From: an uncultured Corynebacterium sp.
GTDB taxonomy: Bacteria > Actinomycetota > Actinomycetes > Mycobacteriales > Mycobacteriaceae
Direction: 5' to 3'
Assembly (NCBI GenBank): GCA_943914355.1
Contig: CALUBS010000009.1
Span: forward strand, 16,963-80,962
Length of the DNA stretch: 64,000 nucleotides
Positions within the stretch are counted from its first letter, which is position 1. Each line of letters starts with the position of its first letter. This document shows, piece after piece, positions 15,768 through 24,561 of this stretch. The translations under genes and the position numbers were made by a program. Under the pieces are notes generated by a model. It was given only the letters and a program-made list of their open reading frames with translations. It searched no databases and was not told where the DNA came from.

Positions 15768-15990
15768 GTGGCATTTTCTTTCTGCGCTTCTCGGGGCTAG
15801 AGAATTAGATTAAGCGGCGTTTAAACGGCTCTCGCTGCGCCGCATTGGGAAAAGTGCGGCGCAGCGAGGGAGGCATCGGAAAGCGCCTGCTGTAGCTGCA
15901 GCCCGCCCTTTGCGCTCACGGGGTCAACGGGAATGGGGCTGGGTTGTGCTCCCCGTGAGCGCCAAGGGAAGGGGGATGGGCCTGTCACTA

Positions 15991-16033
15991 CAAAAAGAAC
16001 GCCCAGAGAGCCTCTCAGGCTGCACTGGGCGTT
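15991..16033 (-). terminator. Terminator of the YhgE/Pip gene pair
   Basis: Read on the minus strand: AACGCCCAG / CTGGGCGTT stem with an inner AGCCT/AGGCT-like helix, then CTTTTTG. Confidence 0.8.
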
Positions 16034-16051
16034 GTTTGAAGGTGGGGAAGG

Positions 16052-18241
16052 CTATGCCATGACCTTCGTCTTCTTAATCGCCTTCTGGAGGCGCTTGTGG
16101 TAGTTATCCATGGCGGGGCGCAAGAACAGGCCGAGGATAAGCGCCGGGATAGCGAAGAGAAGGAGCATGCCGAGCTCCCGGAGGATGTCGGCCTCGTAAA
16201 TGCCCGCGATGGCGCTGCGGAACGCGTCGATGCCGTAGGTGGCTGGCAGCCACGGACTGACATTTTGGAACCACTCCGGAAGAAGCGGCAGGGGATAGGC
16301 GCCGCCAGAACCGGAGACTTGGATAACCAAGAGTAGAACCGCGAGGGCCTTGCCCGCGCTATCGAATGTGATAACCAGTGAATATATTATCAACATAAAC
16401 ACCAGTGTGATTATCCACGAGGCAAAGAGCATCATGAATGGGTGCTCGGGCTCGATCTCCACGAAGAAAATCAGGCTGAGGACGGCGAAGGTGGCTTGGG
16501 CGATGCCGATGAGACCAAAGGTAAGGAAGCGGCCCAAGAAGACTTGGTTCCTGGTGAAGTGATCCTTCTTGTCGAGGTCTTCGTTCTTCTTCAAGTACTT
16601 GCGCTCGGCGTTGGTGTGCACCAGCACGCAGGCGAGCAGGGCGCCTACCCACAGCGAAAGCGTGAGGTAGAACGGCGTCATACCAACACCGAAAGAAGCA
16701 ACATCGTAGATGGGCTGGCGGTCCACATTGACCGGCGAAGCGATCCGAGAGGCCAGTAGCTCGGGGTCATCGCCAATGAGATCGGCGAGCTGACTTAGGT
16801 CACCGCCGTCGCGGATCTCATCGATCTTTTGGCTGAGTTCGCCAAAGCGACCCGCCTGATGCTGCAAGGTATCGGATAGACTTGCGGTTAGATCGCGCGC
16901 CCGCACGAGGGCATCGTTGTCATTAGAGATGGTATTGCGGATGCCTGCGATATCGCGCTTGACCGCATCAACATCGTTGGCAACCGTGCCCACGCTATCT
17001 CCCAGAGCCGCTAGCTGTGGCTTCAGATTGGAGTTATAGGAGTTACGAGCGTTTTCGACGGCCTGCTTGGCGCTGGCAATCGCAGCTTGCGTTTGTTGCT
17101 TGGACTCCTGGGAATTCCCGCCGTTTTCGATGTTATCGGCCGTAGAAGTCAAAGAATCGTGCAACGCATTGCTCTGGGCGATGCTGGCATCCAGCTGCCC
17201 CATCACGGCCGCATAACCTGCCGCTACAGGGCCTGGAAGATCGACCTTATCGGCTTCCTTCTGGATACTGTCCTTTACGCCCTGGAAGGCTGCGGTCTGC
17301 TGTCCCACGCGGTCCGCGGCAGTGCGGAAGGTTTGGGCGGTCTGCGCGGAGGTGGCGCTAGCATTGTTCAGCAATTCCTCGATTTGTGAGGATAGGACCT
17401 CGTAGCTCTGCGTCGTCGCGGCGAGGGACGCATCCAAGGAACCAGTGGACTCATCCAGCGTGGACTTTAAGATATCAATGGGCGACTCGCCGTTGTCATT
17501 GGTGGTACTGGAGGCCTGGTTTCCCGCTTCATTCAGGATGTTATTGGCTGCCTGGGTGAGCGGAATGGTGGAATCTACCAGGTTACTCAGCGCCATGACC
17601 GTGCCAGAGGCTGCATCGAGGCGCGACTGTACGGTATTGACTCGGTTGTGAACGTTATTCAGCGCGGCCTGGGTATCGCCCTCATCAAGGTACTGGTCCA
17701 GCGAGGAAATGACGCCAAGGCCCACATTGGACACAACGCGGGTAAAGGACTCGTCGATCTTCTCAATCACACCGGTAGCGCTGCGTTGGGTAATCGTGGT
17801 CGACAGCGCGTTCTTTTTCTCATTGGTATAGAGATTAAGTTTGCTTGGCTCGGTGCCTTCCACGTAGAAGGTGAGGAGGTTGGAGCTGAAATCCTTGGGC
17901 AAGACGATGCCAGCGTAGTACTCACCGGACTTGGTGCCCTCTACGGCATCATCGCTATTGGTAAGAACCCAGTTGATTTCGTCGTTGCGGCTGAGCTGGG
18001 ATAAAACTTCATCGCCTAAATTGAGCTTGAGCGAAGCAAGGTCGCTTTGGTGGCCCTCATCCTCACTGGCGACGGCGATTTTGAGTTGTTTGGTATTGGC
18101 AAATGGGTCCCAGCTGGCGAGCACGTTAAAGGTGGTAAATAGCAGCGGGATAATGGCGAGGCCGAAAATGATGACGGCGGTCATTACGTTGCCACGGATG
18201 GCCTTGAGGTCATCGCGGAGAATGGTCAGGATATTGTTCAT
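16052..18241 (-). CDS. YhgE/Pip family membrane protein, second of a tandem pair
   Basis: 729 residues. One N-terminal transmembrane helix (VIIFGLAIIPLLFTTFNV), then the conserved exoplasmic start NVLASWDPFANTKQLKIAVASEDEG, a long helical/coiled-coil extracellular region (about 170-500), and a C-terminal membrane domain with about five or six helices including the GSGGAYPLPLLPEWFQ block. Known of the family: homologues of the phage infection protein and related to the ABC-2-type and EsaA membrane domains; the cellular role is unclear. ATG 18241 overlaps the upstream gene stop by 4 nt (ATGA). A 15-residue basic C-terminus remains inside the cell. It likely forms a complex with its neighbour (inference). 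Confidence 0.85.
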   Translation of the reverse strand: MNNILTILRDDLKAIRGNVMTAVIIFGLAIIPLLFTTFNVLASWDPFANTKQLKIAVASEDEGHQSDLASLKLNLGDEVLSQLSRNDEINWVLTNSDDAVEGTKSGEYYAGIVLPKDFSSNLLTFYVEGTEPSKLNLYTNEKKNALSTTITQRSATGVIEKIDESFTRVVSNVGLGVISSLDQYLDEGDTQAALNNVHNRVNTVQSRLDAASGTVMALSNLVDSTIPLTQAANNILNEAGNQASSTTNDNGESPIDILKSTLDESTGSLDASLAATTQSYEVLSSQIEELLNNASATSAQTAQTFRTAADRVGQQTAAFQGVKDSIQKEADKVDLPGPVAAGYAAVMGQLDASIAQSNALHDSLTSTADNIENGGNSQESKQQTQAAIASAKQAVENARNSYNSNLKPQLAALGDSVGTVANDVDAVKRDIAGIRNTISNDNDALVRARDLTASLSDTLQHQAGRFGELSQKIDEIRDGGDLSQLADLIGDDPELLASRIASPVNVDRQPIYDVASFGVGMTPFYLTLSLWVGALLACVLVHTNAERKYLKKNEDLDKKDHFTRNQVFLGRFLTFGLIGIAQATFAVLSLIFFVEIEPEHPFMMLFASWIITLVFMLIIYSLVITFDSAGKALAVLLLVIQVSGSGGAYPLPLLPEWFQNVSPWLPATYGIDAFRSAIAGIYEADILRELGMLLLFAIPALILGLFLRPAMDNYHKRLQKAIKKTKVMA

Positions 18242-20910
18242 GACTTATCTCCCTTTCCGGATTCTTCGCCGTCGACGGCGGGCTTATCTGTGGTATCGCC
18301 CTGCGATTGTGGGGTAGAAGATATTTCCGCGTGCTTATCTGACTGGACATCTTCTAGCCGATACTGATTGGGGTTTTGGCGTTGATGCTCTAGGTGCTGC
18401 TGGATTTCTTCATCGCTGAGATCCGCCAGGCGGTTATCGTGCGCAATACTTTGTTTTACGTATTCCAGCGAACAAATGACCGCGACCGCAATCAGCGCAA
18501 CGAGGCACGCAATGCCGAAAAGGATCGCCTTCTGGTCCGGCATGAATCGGGAGCAAATCACGAGCGCGAGCACCAAGGCTACTCCGATGGCGATCGTGAG
18601 CTTCATCAACTGAGAATAATTCTTCCGAGCGGTCATCCACTTGGTATCCAAGCTCTTTTGGTATCCCTCGCGGTCCGCGGAGGCATACAGAAGGTCGGTG
18701 AAGCGGTAGCGGCTGCCAATCAGGTGGACCTGCTCGTTGATAACGAGCCCGCCCTTGGCCAGCTCGTCATTGACCAGCATGGTGACGTTGGACAACCCGC
18801 GCCTTAAGAGAGTGCCCACGAGGTAGGCAACAACCGCCATGCCAGTCAGCGCGGCGATATCGCGGATGTAATGGGTGCCGTAGAATCCGCCCACCGTCTC
18901 GCGCATGGCATCGATGCCGTAAGTAAAGGGCAAGAAGGGATGGACGGCGCGGAAGAAGTCCGGCGTCATCTCGATGGGGTACAGGCCCGATGCCCCGGGA
19001 ATCTGAATGAAGGCCAAGACCACCGCTATGCCGCGGCCCACGTGGCCGAATGTTGAGACGAGGCCATAGGTAATGCTGAGGTAGCACAGGCTGATAAATA
19101 CAGAGGTAAGGACATAAGCGGTGGCGCTGACGTGCTCAACGCCGATGACTAAGTTACCGATGGAAACGATAAGTGCCTGCGCAATGGCGAAAAAGCCGAG
19201 GAGCAAGAAGCGCGAGAAGTACGCCTTATTGATGGTTAGATCCCGGCGGCCCTGCGGGTCAACCTCGGCGCGGAAAATGATCAGGAGCATGAAGGCACCG
19301 ATCCACAGCGTGAGGTTGATAAACAGCGAGGACATGCCGGAGCCGTAGTGCGCGACGGGGAAGACTGCATGGCTTTCCATCTCTGCGGGCGAGGAAAGGA
19401 ATGAAGACACGTGGTCCGTATCAAGACCGTTGACGGACTTCAGCACGGTATTGTTATTGGCCGTGTTGCTCAAGGCAATAACATCGGTGCGCGCGGAACG
19501 AAGACCTTCTTCAACGCGATCCAGATCAACCGAGAAGCGCTTTACCACTTCTTGGGCGTGGGTCAACTGCTCGTCGACGCCCCCGAGAAGCCCGTCCGTT
19601 TGCCCAACCAGAGCCTTTTGGCTGTTGAGCGAGGCAGATAGCCGCCCAGCGGTAGCGGAGACATTAGACAGCGCAGAATTCAGCTTAGGCAGGCCGTTGG
19701 CCACGTCATCGCGCAGTCCGTGGGAATCATCGCGGGCCTGGGAGGCCATGGAATTGAGCAATTCCGAGGTCTTATTCAGCGAATCAAGGGTGGCGTTGGT
19801 ATCGCTATTAAGGGAATCCAGCTCTCCTAATACCGCGCGGTTTTGATTGTTGCGGTCACGCAGATCAGAAACCGACTGGTTGATCTGCTGCGATATCTCT
19901 GGGGGAAGGGCTGGCAGGGCAGCGACACCGGCTAATTGGTCGATGGCTTTATCAGCCTGACCAAGGATGCCTTGGGCGCCGTCGGTGGCGGCATCGACGC
20001 GGTTGAGAGCGCCGTTTAACCGGCCGGTGACAGAACCGATATTGGCATTGGCGTTTGCGGTGCCATCGGCAAGCGCAGTCGTGCCTTGGATATAGGCGGC
20101 GGTGGCATCGTCGGCGAAGGAAGTAACTTCCTTTTGCACCTCGTCGGTCAAGGAGGTGACCTGATTTAAGGCCTGCTGCGCGTCATCAATCGTGGTCTGC
20201 ACGGAGCCTAGCGCCGTGCGCGCCTGTGCGATGGTGGGACGAGCATCATCGATAGTGGCGTTGACATCCGCCAAGGAATTGCGCGAATTAGCCACAGTAT
20301 CGGCGGTCTCTGAGAAGGAATTCGCGGTATTGCCCGCGGTGCTATTGATCCTATCGCTGAGGTCGCCGCCAGAGTTTCTCAACTCGGTGGAAACCGATTT
20401 CGCGACGTTTTCATTAAAGGTTGCGCTAATCGTGGTTTCGAGGGTAGAAGAACCAGTGTCAGTGACCTTGGGGGCGATGGCATTGATTTTTTCATTGACC
20501 TGATACTCCAAGGTGGGCTGAGAGTACGTGCCTTGGAACAGGCTGACAAAGTCGGAAGAAAAATCCTCCGGCACGATGATGGATGCAAAAACATCGCCGG
20601 ATTTCACGGCGTGCTCGGCTTCGCCGCGGTCCATAAACTGCCAGCCGAGCTTGTCGTTGTTGTGCAGCTTTTCCATCATCTGCCCGCCGACGTCAATATC
20701 GCCGGTGAGATCTGACGAGGCACCCTTGTCCTCGTTCACCACGGCTACCTTGAGGTGCTCGGTATTGCCGTAAGGATCCCAAAAACCGGAGACGTTGACC
20801 CAAGAATATAAGGCAGGGGTAACCATCAATCCGATGAGAATTACCCAGACTTGCGGCGTCCGCCACAGGCGGACGAAGTCTTGGAGAAAAAGCTTCCAAC
20901 TAGTAATCAC
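18238..20910 (-). CDS. YhgE/Pip family membrane protein, first of a tandem pair
   Basis: 890 residues with the same architecture as the downstream paralogue: N-terminal helix (VWVILIGLMVTPALYSWVNV), WDPYGNTEHLKVAVVNEDKG, a long helical extracellular segment with Thr/Ala/Asp-rich heptads, then a C-terminal multi-helix domain with GASGLYPIEMTPDFF. It differs by an extra C-terminal region with two further hydrophobic segments (about 790-840) and an acidic Ser-rich cytoplasmic tail. GTG 20910 lacks a Shine-Dalgarno sequence but has TACGGT 7 nt upstream on its strand (20918-20923), so a leaderless mRNA is likely. A palindrome lies just upstream of that box. Confidence 0.85.
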   Translation of the reverse strand: MITSWKLFLQDFVRLWRTPQVWVILIGLMVTPALYSWVNVSGFWDPYGNTEHLKVAVVNEDKGASSDLTGDIDVGGQMMEKLHNNDKLGWQFMDRGEAEHAVKSGDVFASIIVPEDFSSDFVSLFQGTYSQPTLEYQVNEKINAIAPKVTDTGSSTLETTISATFNENVAKSVSTELRNSGGDLSDRINSTAGNTANSFSETADTVANSRNSLADVNATIDDARPTIAQARTALGSVQTTIDDAQQALNQVTSLTDEVQKEVTSFADDATAAYIQGTTALADGTANANANIGSVTGRLNGALNRVDAATDGAQGILGQADKAIDQLAGVAALPALPPEISQQINQSVSDLRDRNNQNRAVLGELDSLNSDTNATLDSLNKTSELLNSMASQARDDSHGLRDDVANGLPKLNSALSNVSATAGRLSASLNSQKALVGQTDGLLGGVDEQLTHAQEVVKRFSVDLDRVEEGLRSARTDVIALSNTANNNTVLKSVNGLDTDHVSSFLSSPAEMESHAVFPVAHYGSGMSSLFINLTLWIGAFMLLIIFRAEVDPQGRRDLTINKAYFSRFLLLGFFAIAQALIVSIGNLVIGVEHVSATAYVLTSVFISLCYLSITYGLVSTFGHVGRGIAVVLAFIQIPGASGLYPIEMTPDFFRAVHPFLPFTYGIDAMRETVGGFYGTHYIRDIAALTGMAVVAYLVGTLLRRGLSNVTMLVNDELAKGGLVINEQVHLIGSRYRFTDLLYASADREGYQKSLDTKWMTARKNYSQLMKLTIAIGVALVLALVICSRFMPDQKAILFGIACLVALIAVAVICSLEYVKQSIAHDNRLADLSDEEIQQHLEHQRQNPNQYRLEDVQSDKHAEISSTPQSQGDTTDKPAVDGEESGKGDKS

Positions 20911-20924
20911 TCGAAAGACCGTAG

Positions 20925-20937
20925 CACCGAAACGGTG
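20925..20937. promoter_or_regulatory. Palindrome upstream of YhgE/Pip genes
   Basis: CACCGAAACGGTG, a perfect 5-bp palindrome with a 3-nt centre (7 bp with one mismatch), two bases upstream of the minus-strand -10 box (20918-20923). Candidate operator of a TetR-like regulator. Confidence 0.35.
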
Positions 20938-21060
20938 TTAACTAATAGTCAAGCAGGCAGTTTCCGTGAAATTGACAGCTTCGTCACCCCTGGGCCATCG
21001 CGCACCGCACAGGAATGTGGCTAGGGTTAATAAAAGGTTAACTCACGCCGGTCCATTGCA

Positions 21061-21113
21061 TAGAAAAGCGCCGCGATAATCTATGCATCATAGCGGTGGA
21101 TTATCGCGGCGTT
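21061..21113 (-). terminator. Terminator of the His-rich gene
   Basis: On the minus strand, AACGCCGCGATAATC pairs with GATTATCGCGGCGCT and is followed by TTTTCTAT. Confidence 0.75.
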
Positions 21114-21143
21114 AGGGCGCTGCAGGGCGCTTACTGGCGAGGC

Positions 21144-21443
21144 TTAGTGCTCGTCGTAGTGGTCACCGTGAGCGGCGTGGCGGTGACCGTCGTGGATGTA
21201 GTCAACGTGGTCGCCGTGAGGGACAGCAACGTGGCCGCAACCCTCGCCGTGGGTGTGGTCGCTGTGCGTTTCGGCCTCAATGTGCTCGTTGGTCTCGCAC
21301 TCGTCCCAGTGGCCTTCGTGCTCGCGGTGGATGTGGCCATCGTGTACGAAGTCGGTGTGATCCTCGTGCGGGAAAGCGACGTGGCCGCAGCCTTCGCCGT
21401 GGGTGTGCTCGTGTTCAGTGTGGGTAGCGTGAGTCATAATCAT
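21144..21443 (-). CDS. Histidine-rich, probable metal-binding protein with duplicated module
   Basis: 99 residues, of which 26 are His, with Cys at 19, 49 and 69 and many Asp/Glu. There are two copies of a module of about 33 residues (13-45 and 63-95), each with HTHGEGCGHVA, PHxDHxD and HDGHxH. No signal peptide or membrane helix, so probably cytoplasmic. The first ATG is 21443. An internal ATG at 21437 sits 9 nt from AAAGGA, a better spacing, and may be the true start. Upstream lie four GTTTTCA-type repeats and a TTAGGTTAAGG element resembling a DtxR half-site. The protein probably binds Zn, Ni or Cu as a store or buffer (inference). Confidence 0.8.
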   Translation of the reverse strand: MIMTHATHTEHEHTHGEGCGHVAFPHEDHTDFVHDGHIHREHEGHWDECETNEHIEAETHSDHTHGEGCGHVAVPHGDHVDYIHDGHRHAAHGDHYDEH

Positions 21444-21460
21444 GAATCCTTTCTGTGCCT

Positions 21461-21471
21461 TAGGTTAAGGA
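21461..21471 (+). promoter_or_regulatory. DtxR-like half-site upstream of the His-rich gene
   Basis: TTAGGTTAAGG, which matches the left half of the corynebacterial DtxR consensus (TTAGGTTAGCCTAACCTAA) but not its right half. Weak evidence. Confidence 0.25.
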
Positions 21472-21482
21472 GTGACCTTCTC

Positions 21483-21527
21483 GTTTTCACTCTGTTTTCA
21501 TTAAATCATGTTTTCAGTTCGGTTTCA
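21483..21527. repeat. Four direct repeats GTTTTCA upstream of the His-rich gene
   Basis: GTTTTCA at 21483, 21494 and 21510, and GGTTTCA at 21521: spacings of 11, 16 and 11 bp. On the coding strand they read TGAAAAC, like Zur/Fur half-sites. Confidence 0.6.
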
Positions 21528-21652
21528 ATAGCGTGCCGGAAATTTTCGATATTTTTCAATAGGCCACGGCGGGGTTGGGTATACAGGGGTAAGACGCGAT
21601 TAAAGCCCTGAGCCGGTGGGAGGTCCAGGGCATTGGTGGGGAGCTGGGGAAG

Positions 21653-22336
21653 CTAGAGCAGCTCTGAAAGTTCTTGGGCGGCGGAGGTGAGCAGGTGGGC
21701 GTATTTCTTGGCGGGCGAGGGGCGGAACCGCTCAGCGGAACCGGAGATGGATAACGCTGCGCGAAAAACGCCGGAAGAATCGAAGACGGGAGCGGAAATG
21801 GAGGCTAGGCCCGCTTCGCGTTCTTCGATGGATTCTGCATAGCCTTGGCGGCGGGCGGCTTCTACATCGGCGGAGCTGAATTGCGCGGCGTCGAGGGGGA
21901 AGTCTACGAAGCCGGCGATGATGCGTGCTGCAGAGCCGGAGGTTAGTGGTAGCTGTCTCCCCACCGGAACCACGTTGTGTAGGCCGGACTTGGGCTCGCG
22001 GGTGGCAATGCAGGTGCGGGTGGTTCCCGTGAATTCATAGAGCTGAATGGACTCACCGGTACGGTTGAGGAGTTGGTCCATGATGGGGCCTGCGACTTCT
22101 AAGATGTGATCGCGGTTGCCGGGAAGCGCGGGACCGGCCTTCCACTTTCCTTCAGGGGTACGCACGAGGATGCGGTGTGCCTCTAACGCGGTGGCTAGCC
22201 TGTGTGTCGTTGCTCGAGGTAGTCCCGTGGTTTCACATAACTCATTAAGGGTCGATGGATGGTTTGCCGCGGCCATCATGATGGCCATTGCACGATCTAG
22301 TACCTTAATGCCGGAAACTGCGCTATACTCTCCCAT
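21653..22336 (-). CDS. ltbR: IclR-family regulator, LtbR (leucine/tryptophan biosynthesis) type
   Basis: 227 residues: N-terminal winged helix (LNELCETTGLPRATTHRLATALE, about residues 30-50) and C-terminal IclR effector domain (GLHNVVPVGRQLPLTSGSAARII, and SISAPVFDSSGVFRAALSISG). Identity rests on the family and its divergent position next to leuCD, as described for C. glutamicum LtbR, which represses leuB, leuCD and the trp operon. ATG 22336 sits 7 nt after TAGATT (22344-22349, minus), so leaderless. A motif close to the published LtbR site lies at 22352-22363. Confidence 0.85.
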   Translation of the reverse strand: MGEYSAVSGIKVLDRAMAIMMAAANHPSTLNELCETTGLPRATTHRLATALEAHRILVRTPEGKWKAGPALPGNRDHILEVAGPIMDQLLNRTGESIQLYEFTGTTRTCIATREPKSGLHNVVPVGRQLPLTSGSAARIIAGFVDFPLDAAQFSSADVEAARRQGYAESIEEREAGLASISAPVFDSSGVFRAALSISGSAERFRPSPAKKYAHLLTSAAQELSELL

Positions 22337-22351
22337 ATAATGAAATCTACG

Positions 22352-22363
22352 TCCCAAAATATG
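22352..22363 (-). promoter_or_regulatory. Candidate LtbR operator
   Basis: CATATTTTGGGA on the minus strand, 10 of 12 matches to CATATAGTGGGA (motif as I recall it from C. glutamicum). Located between ltbR and leuC, just upstream of the ltbR -10 box. Confidence 0.4.
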
Positions 22364-22388
22364 AGATTTCAAGTGTGGAGTGATGTTT

Positions 22389-23810
22389 ATGAACCAGAAG
22401 CTGACCTTGGCAGAAAAAGTATGGCGTGACCACGTTGTCCAGCAGGGCGACGCGGGCGCACCAGACCTTATCTATATTGACTTTCAACTTTTGCACGAAG
22501 TTACGAGCCCGCAGGCCTTCGATGGGCTGCGCTTGCAAGGTCGCACAATGCGACACCCAGAATTGCACCTGGCCACCGAGGACCACAACGTGCCGACGGA
22601 GGGTATTAAATCCGGCAACCTCTTAGAGATTAAAGATGAGGTATCGCGCACCCAGGTTTCTACCCTGCGCAAGAACTGCGAAGAATTTGGCGTGCGGTTG
22701 CACTCAATGGGTGATGAGCAGCAAGGCATCGTGCATACCGTTGGCCCACAGCTGGGCATTACCCAGCCCGGCATGACTATTGTGTGCGGCGATTCGCATA
22801 CCTCGACCCACGGTGCATTCGGCTCCATTGCCATGGGCATTGGTACCTCGGAGGTAGAGCACGTCATGGCCACCCAGACGCTATCTTTGAAGCCATTTAA
22901 GACGATGGCCATCGAAGTCACCGGCGAATTGCAGGAAGGCGTCTCCGCAAAGGACCTTATTCTGGCCATCATCGCCAAGATTGGCACCGGCGGCGGCCAG
23001 GGCTACATCATCGAATATCGCGGTGAAGCTATCCGCAAGATGTCCATGGAAGCCCGCATGACCATCTGCAATATGTCCATCGAGGCCGGTGCGCGTGCCG
23101 GTATGGTCGCACCCGATGAAACGACGTTTGAGTACGTCAAGGGTCGCGAGTTCGCCCCAAAGGGCGCCGACTGGGATAAAGCGGTGGATTACTGGAAGAC
23201 GCTGCCTACTGACGATGGCGCCGAATTCGATCGCGTCGTAGAAATCGACGGATCAGCCCTGACACCATTCGTCACGTGGGGAACGAACCCGGGCCAAGGC
23301 TTGCCGCTGGGCGAAACCGTACCGGATCCGGAAGACTGCGGCGATGATAATTCCAAGGCCACGGTGAAAAAAGCCTTGGAGTACATGGACCTGCAACCAG
23401 GAACCCCACTGCGCGATATCAAGATCGACACCGTCTTCGTAGGATCGTGCACCAATGCCCGCATCGAGGACCTGCGCGCCGCAGCTGAGGTGGTCAAGGG
23501 CCGCACCATCGACGCCAATACGCGCATGATCGTGGTTCCTTCCTCCGCGGTGGTCAAGGCTGATGCAGAAAAGGAGGGCCTTGACCAGATTTTCCAGGAA
23601 TTCGGTGCAGAGTGGCGCACGGCGGGTTGTTCCATGTGCCTGGGCATGAACCCTGACCAACTGAAGCCAGGGGAGCGGTCTGCGTCCACATCTAACCGTA
23701 ACTTTGAAGGCCGACAGGGCCCTGGTGGGCGAACCCACCTCGTTTCCCCACAGGTTGCCGCCGCTACCGCCGTCACTGGATACCTGTCCAGCCCGGCTGA
23801 CCTGAAATAA
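22389..23810 (+). CDS. leuC: 3-isopropylmalate dehydratase large subunit
   Basis: 473 residues; with LeuD it isomerises 2-isopropylmalate to 3-isopropylmalate in leucine synthesis. Aconitase fold with a 4Fe-4S cluster: Cys ligands are visible in [12 protein letters not shown] and in [13 protein letters not shown]. Also seen: [35 protein letters not shown]. Candidate starts are GTG 22380, ATG 22383 and ATG 22389; the last has GTGGAG 8 nt upstream and is chosen. leuD follows after 22 nt. Divergent from ltbR, whose product probably represses it. Confidence 0.97.
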   Translation: MNQKLTLAEKVWRDHVVQQGDAGAPDLIYIDFQLLHEVTSPQAFDGLRLQGRTMRHPELHLATEDHNVPTEGIKSGNLLEIKDEVSRTQVSTLRKNCEEFGVRLHSMGDEQQGIVHTVGPQLGITQPGMTIVCGDSHTSTHGAFGSIAMGIGTSEVEHVMATQTLSLKPFKTMAIEVTGELQEGVSAKDLILAIIAKIGTGGGQGYIIEYRGEAIRKMSMEARMTICNMSIEAGARAGMVAPDETTFEYVKGREFAPKGADWDKAVDYWKTLPTDDGAEFDRVVEIDGSALTPFVTWGTNPGQGLPLGETVPDPEDCGDDNSKATVKKALEYMDLQPGTPLRDIKIDTVFVGSCTNARIEDLRAAAEVVKGRTIDANTRMIVVPSSAVVKADAEKEGLDQIFQEFGAEWRTAGCSMCLGMNPDQLKPGERSASTSNRNFEGRQGPGGRTHLVSPQVAAATAVTGYLSSPADLK

Positions 23811-23832
23811 GCACGCGAGAAAGGTTGAAATA

Positions 23833-24423
23833 ATGGAGAAATTTATCACCCATACCGGCACGGGAGTCCCGCTGCGGGCGTCCAACGTGGATACTGACCA
23901 AATCATTCCCGCGCGCTATCTCAAATCGGTCAAGCGCACAGGCTTTGCGGAAGGCCTGTTTTCCAACTGGCGCTCTGATTCCACCTTCGTACTTAACCAA
24001 GAGCAGTTCAAAGACGGCTCCGTCCTCTTTGCCGGCCGCGACTTCGGTACCGGTTCCTCCCGAGAGCACGCAGTATGGGCCTTGCGCGAATACGGCTTCA
24101 AAGCAGTCTTCTCCTCGCGTTTTGCGGATATCTTCCGCGGTAACTCGGGAAAGTCTGGTCTGCTTACTGGGCTGATGGAACAAGAAGACATCGAGCTTAT
24201 TTGGAAGCAGTTGGAAGCCGGGGAAACCCAAGTCACGGTCGATCTGGAGGCGCGCACCGTCCAGGTTGGTGAAAACACCTACTCATTCGATATCGATGAC
24301 TACACGCGCTGGCGCCTGATGGAAGGCCTCGATGACATCGGCATCACTTTGCGCAATGAAGAGGCCATCACAAGTTTCGAGAACTCTCGCGCCAGCTTCA
24401 AGCCCGCGGTGCACGCGGAATAA
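23833..24423 (+). CDS. leuD: 3-isopropylmalate dehydratase small subunit
   Basis: 196 residues, the swivel domain partner of LeuC. Conserved segments: [47 protein letters not shown] (substrate-binding loop) and [13 protein letters not shown]. The ATG has AGAAAGG at -10. Ordinary length for the family. In an operon with leuC. Downstream (24434-24492) there are two GC-rich hairpins without a T-tract, the only candidate for a terminator. Confidence 0.97.
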   Translation: MEKFITHTGTGVPLRASNVDTDQIIPARYLKSVKRTGFAEGLFSNWRSDSTFVLNQEQFKDGSVLFAGRDFGTGSSREHAVWALREYGFKAVFSSRFADIFRGNSGKSGLLTGLMEQEDIELIWKQLEAGETQVTVDLEARTVQVGENTYSFDIDDYTRWRLMEGLDDIGITLRNEEAITSFENSRASFKPAVHAE

Positions 24424-24561
24424 TCCAGCAGGTGCGCCCCACACTTTGGCGGGGGCGTACACCACCGCACCCGTGAACTGGGGTAGCGGTGGGGCAATGG
24501 ACGAGTGACAAATATCAGCGGCGAAAGCGTAAAGCCGGGTTTATCCATTATGCTCTGCGGT

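Larger units (their letters stand above)
15726..16051. other. Gene-free interval with two long hairpins and a terminator
   Basis: No convincing gene. It holds the tRNA-Glu terminator and a perfect 14-bp inverted repeat (15831-15844 with 15855-15868, 10-nt loop). A 12-bp perfect stem follows (15912-15923 with 15951-15962, extended by CCCTT/AAGGG at 15906-15910 and 15964-15968), and then the minus-strand terminator of the YhgE/Pip genes. Neither of the two middle hairpins is followed by a T-tract. Confidence 0.6.

Noticed and set aside
21483-21527. GTTTTCA repeats as a CRISPR remnant
   Set aside because: Units of 7 bp with 4-9 bp spacers are far too short; regulatory repeats are the better reading.
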